Origin: Aspergillus flavus
Lineage: Eukaryota > Ascomycota > Eurotiomycetes > Eurotiales > Aspergillaceae
Assembly (NCBI RefSeq): GCF_009017415.1
Contig: NC_092409.1
Span: 2,418,001 to 2,482,000 of the forward strand
Direction of reading: 5' to 3'
Length of the DNA: 64,000 nt
Shown here in pieces: positions 12,813 to 23,846 of this stretch (its first letter is position 1; each line of letters begins with the position of its first letter). A model generated the notes under the pieces. The model saw nothing but the letters and a program-made list of their open reading frames with translations. It had not been told where the DNA came from and did not search any database. Position numbers and translations under genes: made by a program.

Positions 12813-13622
12813 CTACGCAGAAAATTCTCCGATAATCAACGTCCCCACCACCCTTGCTTCGACCTCCACCCCTTCGTAGGTAATACATAACCCTGTCCTG
12901 CCCTACGCTACACGACTCAAACACCGCCAAAACAGTGAAAGAGAGAAAGGAGGGGGAGGAGAAGCGAAACCTCACCGCCAGAGTCTGATTTACGTGCCTT
13001 ACTGCCCATTGCATATCCATTCTTACATGGTAGATACTAGAACGAGTGGATCTTGGCTTAACGGTTTATCTTTTCCCAGAGGGGTTGGCGTGGGGATTTG
13101 TGTTCCATACTGAGCTCTTATCTTAACAAATACCTTGTTTAGAAAGAGGAGGTGGATCTAGTATTGAGGGTATTGGGAATATGTGCGATTGATAGGAGAT
13201 TTCAAACCCCGGGGGTAATAGAGTTCCTATGTTTCATGGTTCATGGTTCAGCTAGACGAGAATCCTGGGGAAGTGGCTGGGGATAATGTTGGTACGTATA
13301 CTCGAACTTGCAGATCTGTACACTACTTGCAAAATAGACTTCTATTAGATAGAACGTTAAATGGGGTTAGGGACATCTAACGGATATCCTATCTTGGCCC
13401 ACGGTTGATGAGTGAATTCAACATGCCATGTCCTTCAGCGTCAATGGGCCCGCATTCCGCATTCCAGGCTGCCGGCCAACGAGCGGCGGCTTTCATTTGT
13501 GGAATGCTCAACGGGGATGCGTACCTGATCTTGTCTATTCTGGCATTGATATGAAAGGTATGTATGTGGTGGGTGAGTTCGGCGTAGGTTAGGGTATGGT
13601 GAAGGTTGTGAGTAGTTTGCAT
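12813..13622 (-). CDS. Candidate small spliced gene, 77 aa, unknown function
   Basis: Not recognised as a known family. Three exons can be joined on the minus strand with matching phases: 13622-13525 (ends AG before gtacgc), 13021-12976 (between acceptor gtaag and donor gtgagg) and 12902-12813 (acceptor gcgtag, stop TAG). The result is 77 codons plus or minus any missed exon. Visible blocks are LTYAELTHHIHTFHINARID (amphipathic), MDMQWAVRHVNQTLA (helical) and a C-terminal part with alternating hydrophobic residues (ITYEGVEVEARVVGTLIIGE). No signal peptide or membrane span is seen. The first intron would be 503 nt, long for this genome, so further exons may be hidden. Three in-phase junctions favour a gene, but short exons can be joined by chance. 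Confidence 0.33.
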
Positions 13623-16600
13623 TCTTGGGGATAGACTATGAACTAGGGAGTAAGGGGGTCTTGGATGGTCTGGTTTTATTGTATATCTGATAGCAGTTTC
13701 ACCATTGATTGGAGGTATATGTCTACTATAGGGTAAGGATTGGCGTGTAGGGACTAACTAACATGTTGCAAGGGGGGTTTTGACCCTGTTGGTAGTCTTG
13801 GGATGGGCTTGGCTGGAGCTTCTATGATGCTTGGTAGTGGGGTGGATGAGCTTAGCAGGATACATTGTTGTCGATGGAGTGGTATTCGTTTGAGTATTTG
13901 TTGATGGCTGAGGTTGGTGACGAGATAGGCGATTGATTGACGGAGTTGGTTGAGAGCTTTGATCGAGCTGTTATTTCGACCAGGTTGAAGAAGCATTCCG
14001 TTGTTGGTTTTTGTTTAGGTTCAGAGTGGGAGTACTGGACATGTTAGCTTGGGGCTCAGGGATTGTTGAGTCTATGGGCGAAGGAGGCCTCGCATTGTCA
14101 ATCGTTTGTTGTGGTGAATTCATAACAGTCTTAGTAGCTCGTAGCCTCTGATATGGTTTATCCTGTCAGAAGCAATCTAGTTTGTGAGATTGTAAATGGT
14201 TGGAGAATCGCTGTGTTGTCGGAGCAAACACGTCGTCTCGAATAGTTTGACTATCTCGATATATGTAACCAACCAAAAATGTATACTAACAGGACATCTT
14301 GTCAGTGTTCACAAGGATATGTTGTAGAGATCGCTAGAATATATGCCATTCATCCAGGATATTAGCTGGGAATGACTCTAGCTTTGCATCATAAACTATC
14401 AGACACATCAACAAAGACCACTGGTAGGAGACTGCCCCGATAAGATATGTCTCGAAACACTGTAGTAGAGAAGATTTGTTGCTCGTCGTTTTACTTGAAT
14501 CATCTAACATCTGCTATATTGTCTGACGGCCATGATCTGTCATATACTTGGCTCCACCCGCAAACGTGTGGTTTTCATATAGAAGACTAACATTGCCTTA
14601 TAAATATATACTTCCTGTTCTCAATCTTCACACAATGGACTAGTCAGCACCGAAGAACGACACAATACGCGACATACAGCTTCTAAAGAGAACATTACAC
14701 TTCTAGAACACTTTCCCTGCCATTATTCACTCGACAGCGGACTCTCCTACCCAGCTAGCTGGAACATATGATCCCAGGCTTACAGGCTTTTGAAAAGTCA
14801 CAGTCCGGATTAAGAGTGTTTAGGGCGCCTCGGGATACTCCAGCTCAATGGACTCCTAAAATGGCAACAAGTCCTTCTAGATATATTTACTTTCGGTGCT
14901 GATTATGTTCAAGGACTCGTTAGTGCCGACTCACTCAAAGATTGCCCGTGCTGAGCTGATCTCAACATATTCCTTGCCAAAGTGGCTACAACTGTACAGG
15001 AACTGTCACTTAAAACTGCATCGAGTGTGGCTCAATGCAGAATTGGAGACGCTGTCTACACTAGGTCTCCGAAGCCGTGTCGAGGTATGTATATAAAAAG
15101 CACAAGGTCCTGTGCCCCAGGTAACTGGATGCTTCTCATTATAGGTTCATGGAGCGAATATGCGCTTTCTACGGAGGATAATCTTCTCTCAAGCTATGCT
15201 CATTGTACTCGCGGATGCAGCATCTCTTCCTTGGTCGATCTGACCCTCCTTCAAGAGCTCCCGAAATTTGGCTGTGATCTATCCGGCAAAACCGTTTTAT
15301 CACTTGGGACAGTATGCAGTACCTACCCCATCAATAAATTATTCTAATATTCTACTTACAGCGAGTGGACCCGTGTCATATGCATGTCAACTAGCCAAGA
15401 ACGTTTTCAAAACAGGGAAAGGAACCACTAGTCTCCACGCCGAAAGTCCCGAGAGTTGAAGAATTGATAGATGACTCGGCAGAGTAAATATTGTCTGCTA
15501 GTGTCTTTTCTCAGCCACAATGGCTGACCTCACCTGTACCGTGGCCACTTCTGCGACCGTATGGATGTATCATCTCAGTTTCTACGCTTCCGCCTGGTGA
15601 TCTGATGCATCTACCGCAAAACACAACAATATCGATCTACGTTTAAGTGGCGCTCAATCTGCAGGAGTGCTACCGGAAAAGGCGAACACGGTTCCAGAAT
15701 GTTCGTTCTGAATACGTTTGGGTGGAGCCACAAGGCCGGGATTTGGATATGTTGGGCAACTAGATTGAGGAAAAGTGACTAGGAAATGCTGTTGGCTTTT
15801 GTACCTTTTAGAGGGTTCGATAAGCATGTCAGATTGTGTATAATGCTCGAAGGGAATTGGTAAAGGTGTTATGGAAATGGAATATTGACATTAAAGCACT
15901 GGAAGAACAAACAGAGTCTCCATTTTTTCAAGTCAGATGAAAGCCTTCGGAACTATATCGTACTACGTAACATACGGTCAGTACAAGTAACTGTGTTGAT
16001 ATTACCTGGTGTATATCAATTTTCATTTCGGAGAGATTATTTGGTATCATTGGAATAAATCATGTAAAATTTACTAGTATTGAAGTGTCATATAATTGCA
16101 CAAGTAAAGGCCTGTGCATTGTGATATATAGTGTGGCAAGAAAGTGACTTTGTGACCTATTGTTGCATAGCTTATACTGTTTGACATGTAATTCTCCACA
16201 GAGGTCATAGATGAGAGACCATATTAAGAATTGCATCAAGCATATATTACTCTGTACGCATCATCACGAACGTAATGCAATTGCTGAAAGAAGAGTCTTG
16301 GTCTTTGCAAACTGTCCAAATCCCGAGTGCGGAAAAGAGTCGTCCGGTCTCGAACACGGAGTCATGCGAGCACATTTAATATATTGGGTCACATTGAATA
16401 TTGAGATGAGAAATTACATAACCAGGAATGATCTTCAATCTTTTCATGATATTCGGTGGACGTTGCTATACTTAACGTGTTTATATTGTTTCGTCGTTGC
16501 TGTAGAAATAGACACCTTACGCAAAATAGCAGGCGGTGGAGGGTTTAAAGCGGTGATCGATTGCTTTTATCAGATAACGCTAACCCAAAGCGGTAAGTAA

Positions 16601-16768
16601 CCTTGTCGCAAAATGAATTTTCGTTGGGTCAAACCATCGACATTGCATAGTAAATCTTCAGACAACATCAATATAAACATATCAAATCCGTTTTATTCTT
16701 CGTGTGGCGCCAATCTATATTTGGAGAGCCCGTGAACTTTGATAAAACGAACCCTCTTTCCCGCTGCA
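13623..16768. other. Gene-poor interval, pol5 upstream side
   Basis: Nothing convincing is seen. From about 14.1 to 16.7 kb the sequence becomes visibly more AT-rich. ORFs at 13754-13996 (-), 14896-15459 (+, overlapping frames) and 16211-16600 (+, 129 codons) show no domain. The pol5 promoter should be in the last few hundred bases. Confidence 0.45.
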
Positions 16769-19700
16769 ATGGCGCAAAACCAGGCCGGTTCTAAGAAGAG
16801 ACGCCGCGAGCCAGTCAACGTTGATACCAAGCTGGTGGAAATTTACGAAGATCTCGCGAGCGAGAAAGATGAGATCAGACTGAAAGCTGCGCAAGCGCTG
16901 GTGTCGCAATTTACGCCCGACAAGAATGCTACAGATGACCAGATCCAAAAGACTCTGCGGAGACTTTTCCGCGGCCTCTGCAGTAGCAGAAAAGCTGCGC
17001 GCATTGGTTTTTCTATCGCCTTGACTGAGATTCTGTCTCAAATTCTTTCCAGCCCCAGAGAGTCTTCAGAATTTGATATCCCGAGGGTAGTAGGGTTCTG
17101 GGAGTCACAGTCTAGCGCTTCCGGAAGCGAGTCGGGTCAGGTATGTATAAAGATTTCCTATTTGTGTCCAGTTACTAATGAAAATATAAAGGAACAAAGA
17201 GATCATCACTTTGGACGTTTATTTGGTGCAGAGGCTATTATCAAGTCTGGTATTCTTTTCAAGCCCAACGCGCCTTTCTCTGAGTGGACTAAGCTCCTAG
17301 ACCTGGTCTTTGATCTGGCCAAGAAGAAGCCCTGGATCAGGGAAGAATGCGGTTGGATCGTCTACCGCTGTGTCTATGAATTATCTGCTCAGAAGGCCGA
17401 AGCAAAGTTTGTGGAATCCGCTCTTGAGCGCCTTTGCACAAATGAGCTGGCACGGACGCCAGAGGGAGTTGCTATTTGGCTAGCAGCCAAGGACTTATTC
17501 CCTAAAGTGAAACTTCCTAGTAAAGTTTGGAAACATGACGACCCACTAGACGTCAAGGAGAGGAATCAGCTGGCAAAGGTCATGAAGGAATCTTCAGTGT
17601 CCGAGGCTGAAGGTGAAAATAAGGGTAGCAACCCCAAGTCATCGGGCGTGTGGAATTCAAAGCTTCACTTTGCTTGGGATGCTGTGTTGTCTAGGCTCAG
17701 CGAAACCTCAGCAAAGGAGAGCAAATCGAAGACCTCTCGGCTTAGCTTCAGTGATTTCTGGACAGAGGTTGTCGACAGTAGGTCTTCTAGTTTACCCCAA
17801 CAAAGGTATTGGTTCTAACTAGTCTTAAACAGATGGTCTCTTTGCCGCTTCCTCCTCGGACGAGCGTAAATACTGGGGTTTCCTCCTCTTCGTCAAGGTG
17901 TTGAATGAGAGCCCCTTGCCATTGGCTTCCCTTGTGTTCACAAAGAACCTTGTGAGATGCCTTACAAATCAGCTCGCTGTTGAGGACCGGTACCTTCACC
18001 GTATGGCGGCTAAGGCTGCAAAGACTATCCAGACCCGCGTGTCAAAGGAACCCGAGTTTGCCGCAGCTTCGATCAATGGTTTGATGGGCTCGGCGGGCTC
18101 AGTGAACTTTGATCAAGTCACCAAGACCAAGACAGTGGAGAAGATCGTGATCGAGGCCAACTTAGATGCCCTCAAGCAGATTGTGCCCCTCTTCGAAAAG
18201 CTCGTCGCATGCCCGGGTACAAGTGACAGCAAAGCTGCTGCCTCAAGCCGCCAGTTCCTTGCTGGTTTGCTTCTGTCCATTGTTAGGTCTCGGGCTTCCG
18301 CTAGCGATGAATCGGAAGAGGGTGCTAAGGAGGTGCTCGAACAAATTCTGTTCACTTTCGTGCGATTTGCCTACTTTGTGGAGAAAGAGGGTGACAGCCG
18401 CGGTCAGACCGCTGCTGAGCCAGCCCTCACTGAGCAGACTCAGGAGCTCTTCCGGAGCAGGATCAACTCCTGCCTGAACAGCCTAATCGCCAACCAGAAG
18501 TACGCAACTGCTCTTCCTTATGCAGTTGTCCGCAAGGTTCGGGATGCAGCTAAGTCGGAGGAGTATGGCAAGTTTATCATCGCTATGGATGATACCCTGC
18601 AGGATTCAGTGAAGGGCGCATTTAAATCGCTGAAGAAATTGTCAAACACGGTTCGTCAACCCAAAATTGCTTATTACCCCCATTGAAAACCCAGTCTAAC
18701 AAATATACAGGAAAAGAAGGGTGATGCCGCTGGCGTCGATGCATTCAAGCTTCTTTACTCTATGACCATCCTTCAGGTGTACAACGGCGATGCTGATGCT
18801 GTTTCCATGCTGGACGAACTTGACTTCTGCTTCTCAAAGATTTTCGGAGACAAGAAGTCTAAGAAGGACGAGACAGCAGATGCTTCCGATGCGCTGGTGG
18901 AAATTCTTTTGAGTTTCGCTTCGAAGCCTTCCCAGCTCTTCCGCCGTATGAGTGAACAAGTTTTTGGTGCCTTCGCCGATAAGATTTCTGAGAATGGACT
19001 GGATTCTCTGGTCTCCGTATGTGCTTTGCTCTTTATTCTGATGTTCATCGGGACTAATCATAAATCTCTAGATCTTGGAAGCGAAAGAGAGTCTTGCGGG
19101 TCAGCAAGAGATGTTCGAACAGGACGATGAAGGAGAAGAAGACGAGGAGATGATGGATGTTGATGAAGACGACAGTGACGTCGAAGTCATCGACGCAGAG
19201 GGCTCAAATGATGACGAAGACGAAGACGACGAGGAGGAGGGATCTGAAGAGGAAGAAGATGGAAACGATGACGAAGAAGCTATCTTCGAGGCCAAGCTTG
19301 CCGAAGCACTCGGACCGCACCGTGCAAACCAAGACCTGAACGATGACGATGAAGGCTCAGACGCCGACATGAACGACGACGAGATGGAACAGGTAGACCA
19401 GCAGCTCGCTAAGGTGTTCCAGGCGCGCCGGGATGCCCTGAGCAAAAACAAAGACAAGAAAGACGCAAAGGGCAACATGGTTAACTTCAAGAACCGTGTT
19501 CTTGACCTTCTTGAGATTTATGTCAAGAAGTGCCACTCGAAACTCCTGGCTCTCGATCTCCTTCTCCCTCTTCTACGTCTTACTCGCAAGTCTACCGTCA
19601 AACAGATCTCGAACAAGGCCAACTCCGTGCTGCGCGATTACACGAGACTGTGCAAGGGCTCTGCTCTGCCCAAGTTAGAGTCCGTTGAGCCTGCCTGGGA

Positions 19701-19953
19701 GCTCCTGAACTCGATCCACAAGGAGGCCAGCCACAGCGGCCCGCCCTCGCACGCTTCGGCTTGCAGCCAGGCAAGTCTTCTTATGGTTAAGGTTCTCGTC
19801 GCACACGACAAGAACAACATCTCGGGCATTGTGGATGTCTACGCCGAGACCCGAAAGCAGCAGTTCCTCAGCAAGAAATGCCATGTCCAGCCTTCGTTCT
19901 TCAGCGAATGGAGCAACTGGTGTGTTTCCGCCAGCAAGCAGATGAAGAACTGA
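16769..19953 (+). CDS. pol5: Pol5 / Mybbp1a-like nucleolar protein (DNA polymerase phi family)
   Basis: Nucleolar protein of the Pol5/MYBBP1A family. Despite the polymerase name, it acts in rRNA synthesis and ribosome assembly. Five exons were inferred: 16769-17140, 17192-17777, 17833-18650, 18711-19016 and 19072-19953, giving about 987 aa. The first intron (51 nt) has no stop, so it can be misread as coding; it opens with gtatgt. ATG at 16769 starts MAQNQAGSKKRRREP, a basic nuclear-localisation-like segment. The N-terminal two thirds are helical, HEAT-like, with the family blocks LRRLFRGLCSSRKAARIGFS and DHHFGRLFGAEAIIKS. A long Asp/Glu-rich acidic tract (about bases 19110-19400) precedes a basic C-terminal helical region, the standard Pol5 layout. 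Intron 3 uses a gttcgt donor. Confidence 0.9.
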
Positions 19954-20159
19954 GCGTTCTTGTCTCCCAGATTAGTACATAGATTTCTCTAATAAAAACA
20001 GCAACTTTTATGATACTGTAACACATTCCAACATATCCAGAACACAGAACCAAAGGTATCTCAAACTTAGACATCGAGTACACGAAAACCAAGAGAGTGA
20101 GCCATCGTTCGCTAATCTTAAATAAACCCATTAACCTCGAATCAACACACCCCAAGCTT

Positions 20160-21221
20160 TTAAAACCCCTTAATATACCGATGCTCGCTCGTAACCTCAA
20201 GCACATCAAACCTCATGCCAACCTCCAAAACGCCCTCCCCTCTCGGCGCACAGAGCATCCCAAAACAAGGCTTATACTTCATACCCTCATCCACCCGCCG
20301 ATAACTCATAAGCGTATCCCACGGCTCCGTCTTATGCTTCCCCGCCGTATCCGGATCAACATTCGGCACCTGACACCTGGCACACCTCGCCAGGACATCA
20401 AACTCCAGCACCTTCCCAGCCCCATCACCAACCCTAACAACCTTCCACTCATCCTCCACCCAAGGCTCACCCCCCTTAACAATAACATTAGCCCGAAACC
20501 GCTCCACCCCAATAGGCTCCACGCCCTTCTCCACAAGTCTCGAATTCAGCTCCGCCAACGACGCCTCAGAAGCAACAAGCACAGGATGCACATCGGGGAA
20601 ATTCACACTCTGCTCACGACCTAGAAGACTCGGATCCCCGTTCCCGCGCATAATTCTAGGCGTAGGACCCTTGTACACGAGACAAACGTCACGGCTCAGG
20701 AACTCACTAAATGGGGCATTGACTTCAGGTCCGTAGATATAGGCGTCTGTCTCGATGTCCCAGATCTTCACCTGGCCCAGGGTCGTGTGGGCGTCTAGCC
20801 AGGCAGTGTCTGGGCGGAGGGGTACGCGGACCTCTTTATCAGTAACCCCTGTAAATGTGACCACAAGGGATTGGTCATCGGTGCTGAGAGCGGTGTTTAT
20901 GAGCGTCATCTGTGGGATTTGCCGGATGGTCAGGAAGTCGTGGGTTTTGGCGTCGATGAGCATCCACCTGCGGTCGAGGTCTAGACCTTCCATGTGGAGG
21001 GTTGTGCTGTTTAGACTGAGGCCGCGGCATGATTTGATGGGGTAGACTCTTAGTGCGAGGATTTCGCTGCTGGGGTGCTTCTTTTTCTGGCTGTTGGGGA
21101 GGAGTTTGGATGTGGTGGTTTTGAGCCAGGTTGGGAGTTGGGGGTATAAGACGGGGATGGTAAGGAGGGTTATGATTGTGGTGGCTATTGTGAGGGCTTG
21201 GGGGGTGTCTAGGTCTAGCAT
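20160..21221 (-). CDS. MOSC-domain protein, mARC-like molybdenum enzyme
   Basis: A single exon of 353 aa, complete. Residues about 10-32 form a hydrophobic N-terminal anchor (IATTIITLLTIPVLY). The MOSC_N beta-barrel starts near residue 53 (LRVYPIKSCRGLSL; the D-R-R-W-M motif is at about 83-87). The MOSC domain ends with the RCARCQVPNVDPDTAG block. By family knowledge, a cysteine in this block binds the molybdenum cofactor, and relatives are amidoxime-reducing or sulfurase-like proteins, often anchored in the mitochondrial outer membrane. The substrate cannot be read from sequence. The start at 21221 is directly preceded on the coding strand by an A25 tract (see findings). The 3' end converges with pol5, about 200 nt apart. 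Confidence 0.87.
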   Translation of the reverse strand: MLDLDTPQALTIATTIITLLTIPVLYPQLPTWLKTTTSKLLPNSQKKKHPSSEILALRVYPIKSCRGLSLNSTTLHMEGLDLDRRWMLIDAKTHDFLTIRQIPQMTLINTALSTDDQSLVVTFTGVTDKEVRVPLRPDTAWLDAHTTLGQVKIWDIETDAYIYGPEVNAPFSEFLSRDVCLVYKGPTPRIMRGNGDPSLLGREQSVNFPDVHPVLVASEASLAELNSRLVEKGVEPIGVERFRANVIVKGGEPWVEDEWKVVRVGDGAGKVLEFDVLARCARCQVPNVDPDTAGKHKTEPWDTLMSYRRVDEGMKYKPCFGMLCAPRGEGVLEVGMRFDVLEVTSEHRYIKGF

Positions 21222-21861
21222 CTTTTCCTTTTTTTTTTTTTTTTTTTTTTTTTCCCTTTTTCTTTTTTCTTTGCTGTTTGGAGAGTTTTATATATGGGGG
21301 TTTGAGTTTGAATGCTGTAGATAGACTAGACTATGTCCGCGTCCTTTTATAGTGTTGGAAAAATGACCGAGTTACGGAGTCCGGATGAGTAAGCTGAGGA
21401 TCCACCTTCCGGTGGATTTGGCTTAGGGCTGTTGTCCCTTAAGACTCGATCCCTGCTATAATGCGATGTTTCCAATGTGGTTCGGGATGCTGTCGGGATT
21501 TGTATTGGATGATATTTCGGGATTTGATGGAAGTTGTCGGAAGGCGTCTGAATCTTTCCCAACGGGAAATTCTACACATATACGAATACGGTAGAACCCA
21601 ATATCATGCTTGACAACTGTCTATATTCATCGATAGTAGTCAGAGGGTAAATAGTGTATCCAAAACCTGTGAAACATGTATAACTCAACCTGAAAAGACC
21701 GGGGATAGAAGTCCCCTATAAATAAATGATCACGAGTGACTGCAGCTAAAAGCGCATCCGGAACCCAGATAGTGCACCGCGCCATAGAAATGCAAGTATA
21801 TATATCGTCCAGTGCCCATGCTCTTGCTTTGCAAAACGATACCAGCAACCTGCATGCCGCT
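21222..21861. other. Intergenic: MOSC gene upstream, peptidase 3' side
   Basis: Holds the MOSC-gene promoter and leader and the 3' UTR of the pyroglutamyl peptidase. Next to the MOSC start is a 25-nt T run (+ strand) at 21229-21253. No further gene is seen. Confidence 0.6.
21229..21253 (-). repeat. A25 tract (minus strand) just upstream of the MOSC start
   Basis: On the coding (minus) strand, 25 consecutive A are followed by GGAAAAG and the ATG at 21221, so the tract ends 7 nt before the start codon. It lies inside the expected 5' leader. Confidence 0.75.
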
Positions 21862-22762
21862 CTATACCTGCTCGCTAACCCAACATCTTACAAGAGCTTT
21901 GATCAACCCAGCTGCAATATCCGTACCTCTCTCGATGTCCTCGTCGGCGCAAGATCCAGGCACATGGAAGAAAACGACGTTTCGGTGCTGGCCTTGTTGA
22001 AACGCCTGGGCCAGACTTGTATAAAAGATGAACTCGCAGAGGTAGCGTCCAGCGTCCTCGGATATCCGGACGTCTGCTCCAGGAGATACAAACGATTTCC
22101 ACGTGTTGAGAAAGTCGTCATTGGGCGGCTGGGGGTGGAGAACTTTCCGTACTACGTCTGTGGAATCCGCCGCAGGACCAGCCTGGAGTACTGGCGGGAG
22201 CTGCTGCTCCCTCCAAACCTTCTCCCCATCTTCATAACCGATTCTGCCTTTGATATCGGACAAGTGGTAAGAATCTCGATGCGCCTTGGTCTCAATCGAG
22301 TAGTACGATCTTGTAGCCGCTATTCCCATATGGAGTACAATGTCTGGTCGTCGACCTCCATGGGACTTGGCGTAATCCTCTAGGATGGTTGGAATAGTTG
22401 TCCGCACTGTTGAGTAAGCGACGGGAATGGGCGATGGATGGACATGGATTGAAATCCGACGAGAAGTAGGCCCGGATCCAGACGGCTTCGCCGAAGGAAG
22501 GTCAAGCGACTCTGGCAGAGATGAGGCAATCAAATACGAGGCATTGACTAGGTTGGTCTTGAATGGCTAGTATATTTTAGCATTTGAGGGCCGAATCAGA
22601 AGCCAAGACGGTCAAAGAAACATAAGTCAAGCATAAGACAGATAAACTTACACCGAACCCTGTCACCAGTACCGAGACCTCTTCTGGATCTGTCAAAGAT
22701 GACGAAGCAAGACCAATTACCTCCGTCTCGGGTATTGGCACCGGTGGGCCAAAGTCTCCCAT
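21862..22762 (-). CDS. Pyroglutamyl peptidase type I (family C15)
   Basis: Cysteine peptidase that removes N-terminal pyroglutamate from peptides, normally cytosolic. Two exons were inferred: 22762-22652 and 22566-21862, separated by an 85-nt intron (gtaagt...ctag), phase 0. The product is about 271 aa. The junction rebuilds the family hallmark VLVTGFG followed by PF. The catalytic triad is visible: Glu near 129 (YSIET), Cys near 214 (DAGRYLCEF) and His near 238 (FFHVPG). It is longer than the ~215-aa bacterial enzyme because of inserted loops. I chose the ATG at 22762 (MGDFGPP) because the in-frame ATG at 22780 adds only six residues; either is possible. GATA-type sites lie about 200 bp upstream. 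Confidence 0.85.
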
Positions 22763-23846
22763 GGCTAGTGGATAGGTCAAGGCAAGCTAGGAATCAGTGG
22801 TGGGAACAACGCCTTTACTTCGTATATACACGGTAGCTATGTACGCCACAAAAAGGATAGAGAGGAGGGACTAAAGATATATTCAAGATATCGACGGAGC
22901 TTCCCCCGCATTACAACCACCGCATGCAGGTCTTGGCATCACGCGATATCGATATCGATAAGGTGATAAGGCACATGACCTCCCCTCATCTTGACCGCCC
23001 ACAAAGCTTGATTGACGTATCAATCTGACAATCACCCATGTTCTTGAGACAATTGTGCAATTGAACCTATGTTATTGTCCCGGAATGATGTGAGGTGCTG
23101 TCACGTCGCATGCCTTTTGGCCACCGCCGATTCTGCTTCGCTTCCGAAGTTCCGAGTCCTGACCGACAATTTCCCCCTTGCTTCAGCCGGGGCAAACCGC
23201 AGACTGCTTGTTCACGGGGCTTTTTGGAAAGTTCAATAGTGAGAATGACTTGTACTCGATGGTTGAGAATCACCATTCACTAGGTTAATACCGATGGTAT
23301 TTCACCCAATTACTTTGTGATTAGAAATCCATCAGTAAAGCTGGGCAGGGATCTATTTAAGCGAACAAATAAGGGGTTTCGGTATGTCATCCTAGAACTA
23401 CCGTACGGCCCACTTCTTCCTGTTTGATATGGGTGCCGCTGCTTTTGTAAGGTTAGCACGTGAGTGCTCCTGTGCACTCACTGCTCACTTACTGAACACG
23501 CACCGATTGCTCTGGTTGCTCCTGGATTGTTTGTTGATCTTTTAGATTAGCGTTACCGCTGAAAGGCAGCGAGACGTTATCAGCACATTCCTTCTCGCCC
23601 AAGGGTCTAGACCAGCATTTTCCTAGAGTCTGGTTGTTTATTCATCATCTAGACTTTGACTTCACCTAGAACGATTTCCATCAGTCTTGGGATTCTATTA
23701 CCACGTCAACCCCATCGATGTGTTACAATGGACTAGGAAATCTGTTATCATTCAGATCTTGACATGGTTTCCTACTTGATAGAAGTCTGACGAAGAGACT
23801 GTGGATGCGCGACGACATTGGAAAAAGATAAGAGGGCTTCTTTTTT
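22763..23846. other. Intergenic: peptidase promoter side and OMT 3' side
   Basis: Contains the promoter of the pyroglutamyl peptidase, including two GATAAG sites, and the 3' flank of the OMT pseudogene. No ORF with domain support. Confidence 0.55.
22957..22970 (+). promoter_or_regulatory. Two adjacent GATAAG sites
   Basis: GATAAG at 22957-22962 and again at 22965-22970, preceded by two GATATC repeats. Both match HGATAR, the consensus of the fungal nitrogen regulator AreA and related GATA factors. They lie about 195-210 bp upstream of the peptidase start, a reasonable place for nitrogen control of a peptide-scavenging enzyme. Binding is inferred. Confidence 0.4.

Noticed and set aside
13754..13996. 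Gln/Leu-rich minus-strand ORF and an overlapping 50-codon ORF starting at 14114
   Set aside because: Frames do not join by plausible splice sites; the composition suggests low-complexity DNA. Left out of the candidate gene at 13 kb.
14896..15459. Overlapping plus-strand ORFs
   Set aside because: Three frames open for short distances but no domain and no consistent exon chain. Could be an old relic, but unsupported.
16211..16600. 129-codon plus-strand ORF with a CPNPECG string
   Set aside because: A single Cys pair is not a zinc-binding module, and the ORF sits in AT-rich DNA with no family match.
19101..19490. Serine-rich antisense ORF (129 aa) opposite the acidic tract of pol5
   Set aside because: It is the complement of Asp/Glu-rich codons, which read as Ser-rich on the other strand. 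No start context or domain.
21736..22383. 215-codon plus-strand ORF
   Set aside because: It lies fully antisense to the pyroglutamyl peptidase exon and has no domain.
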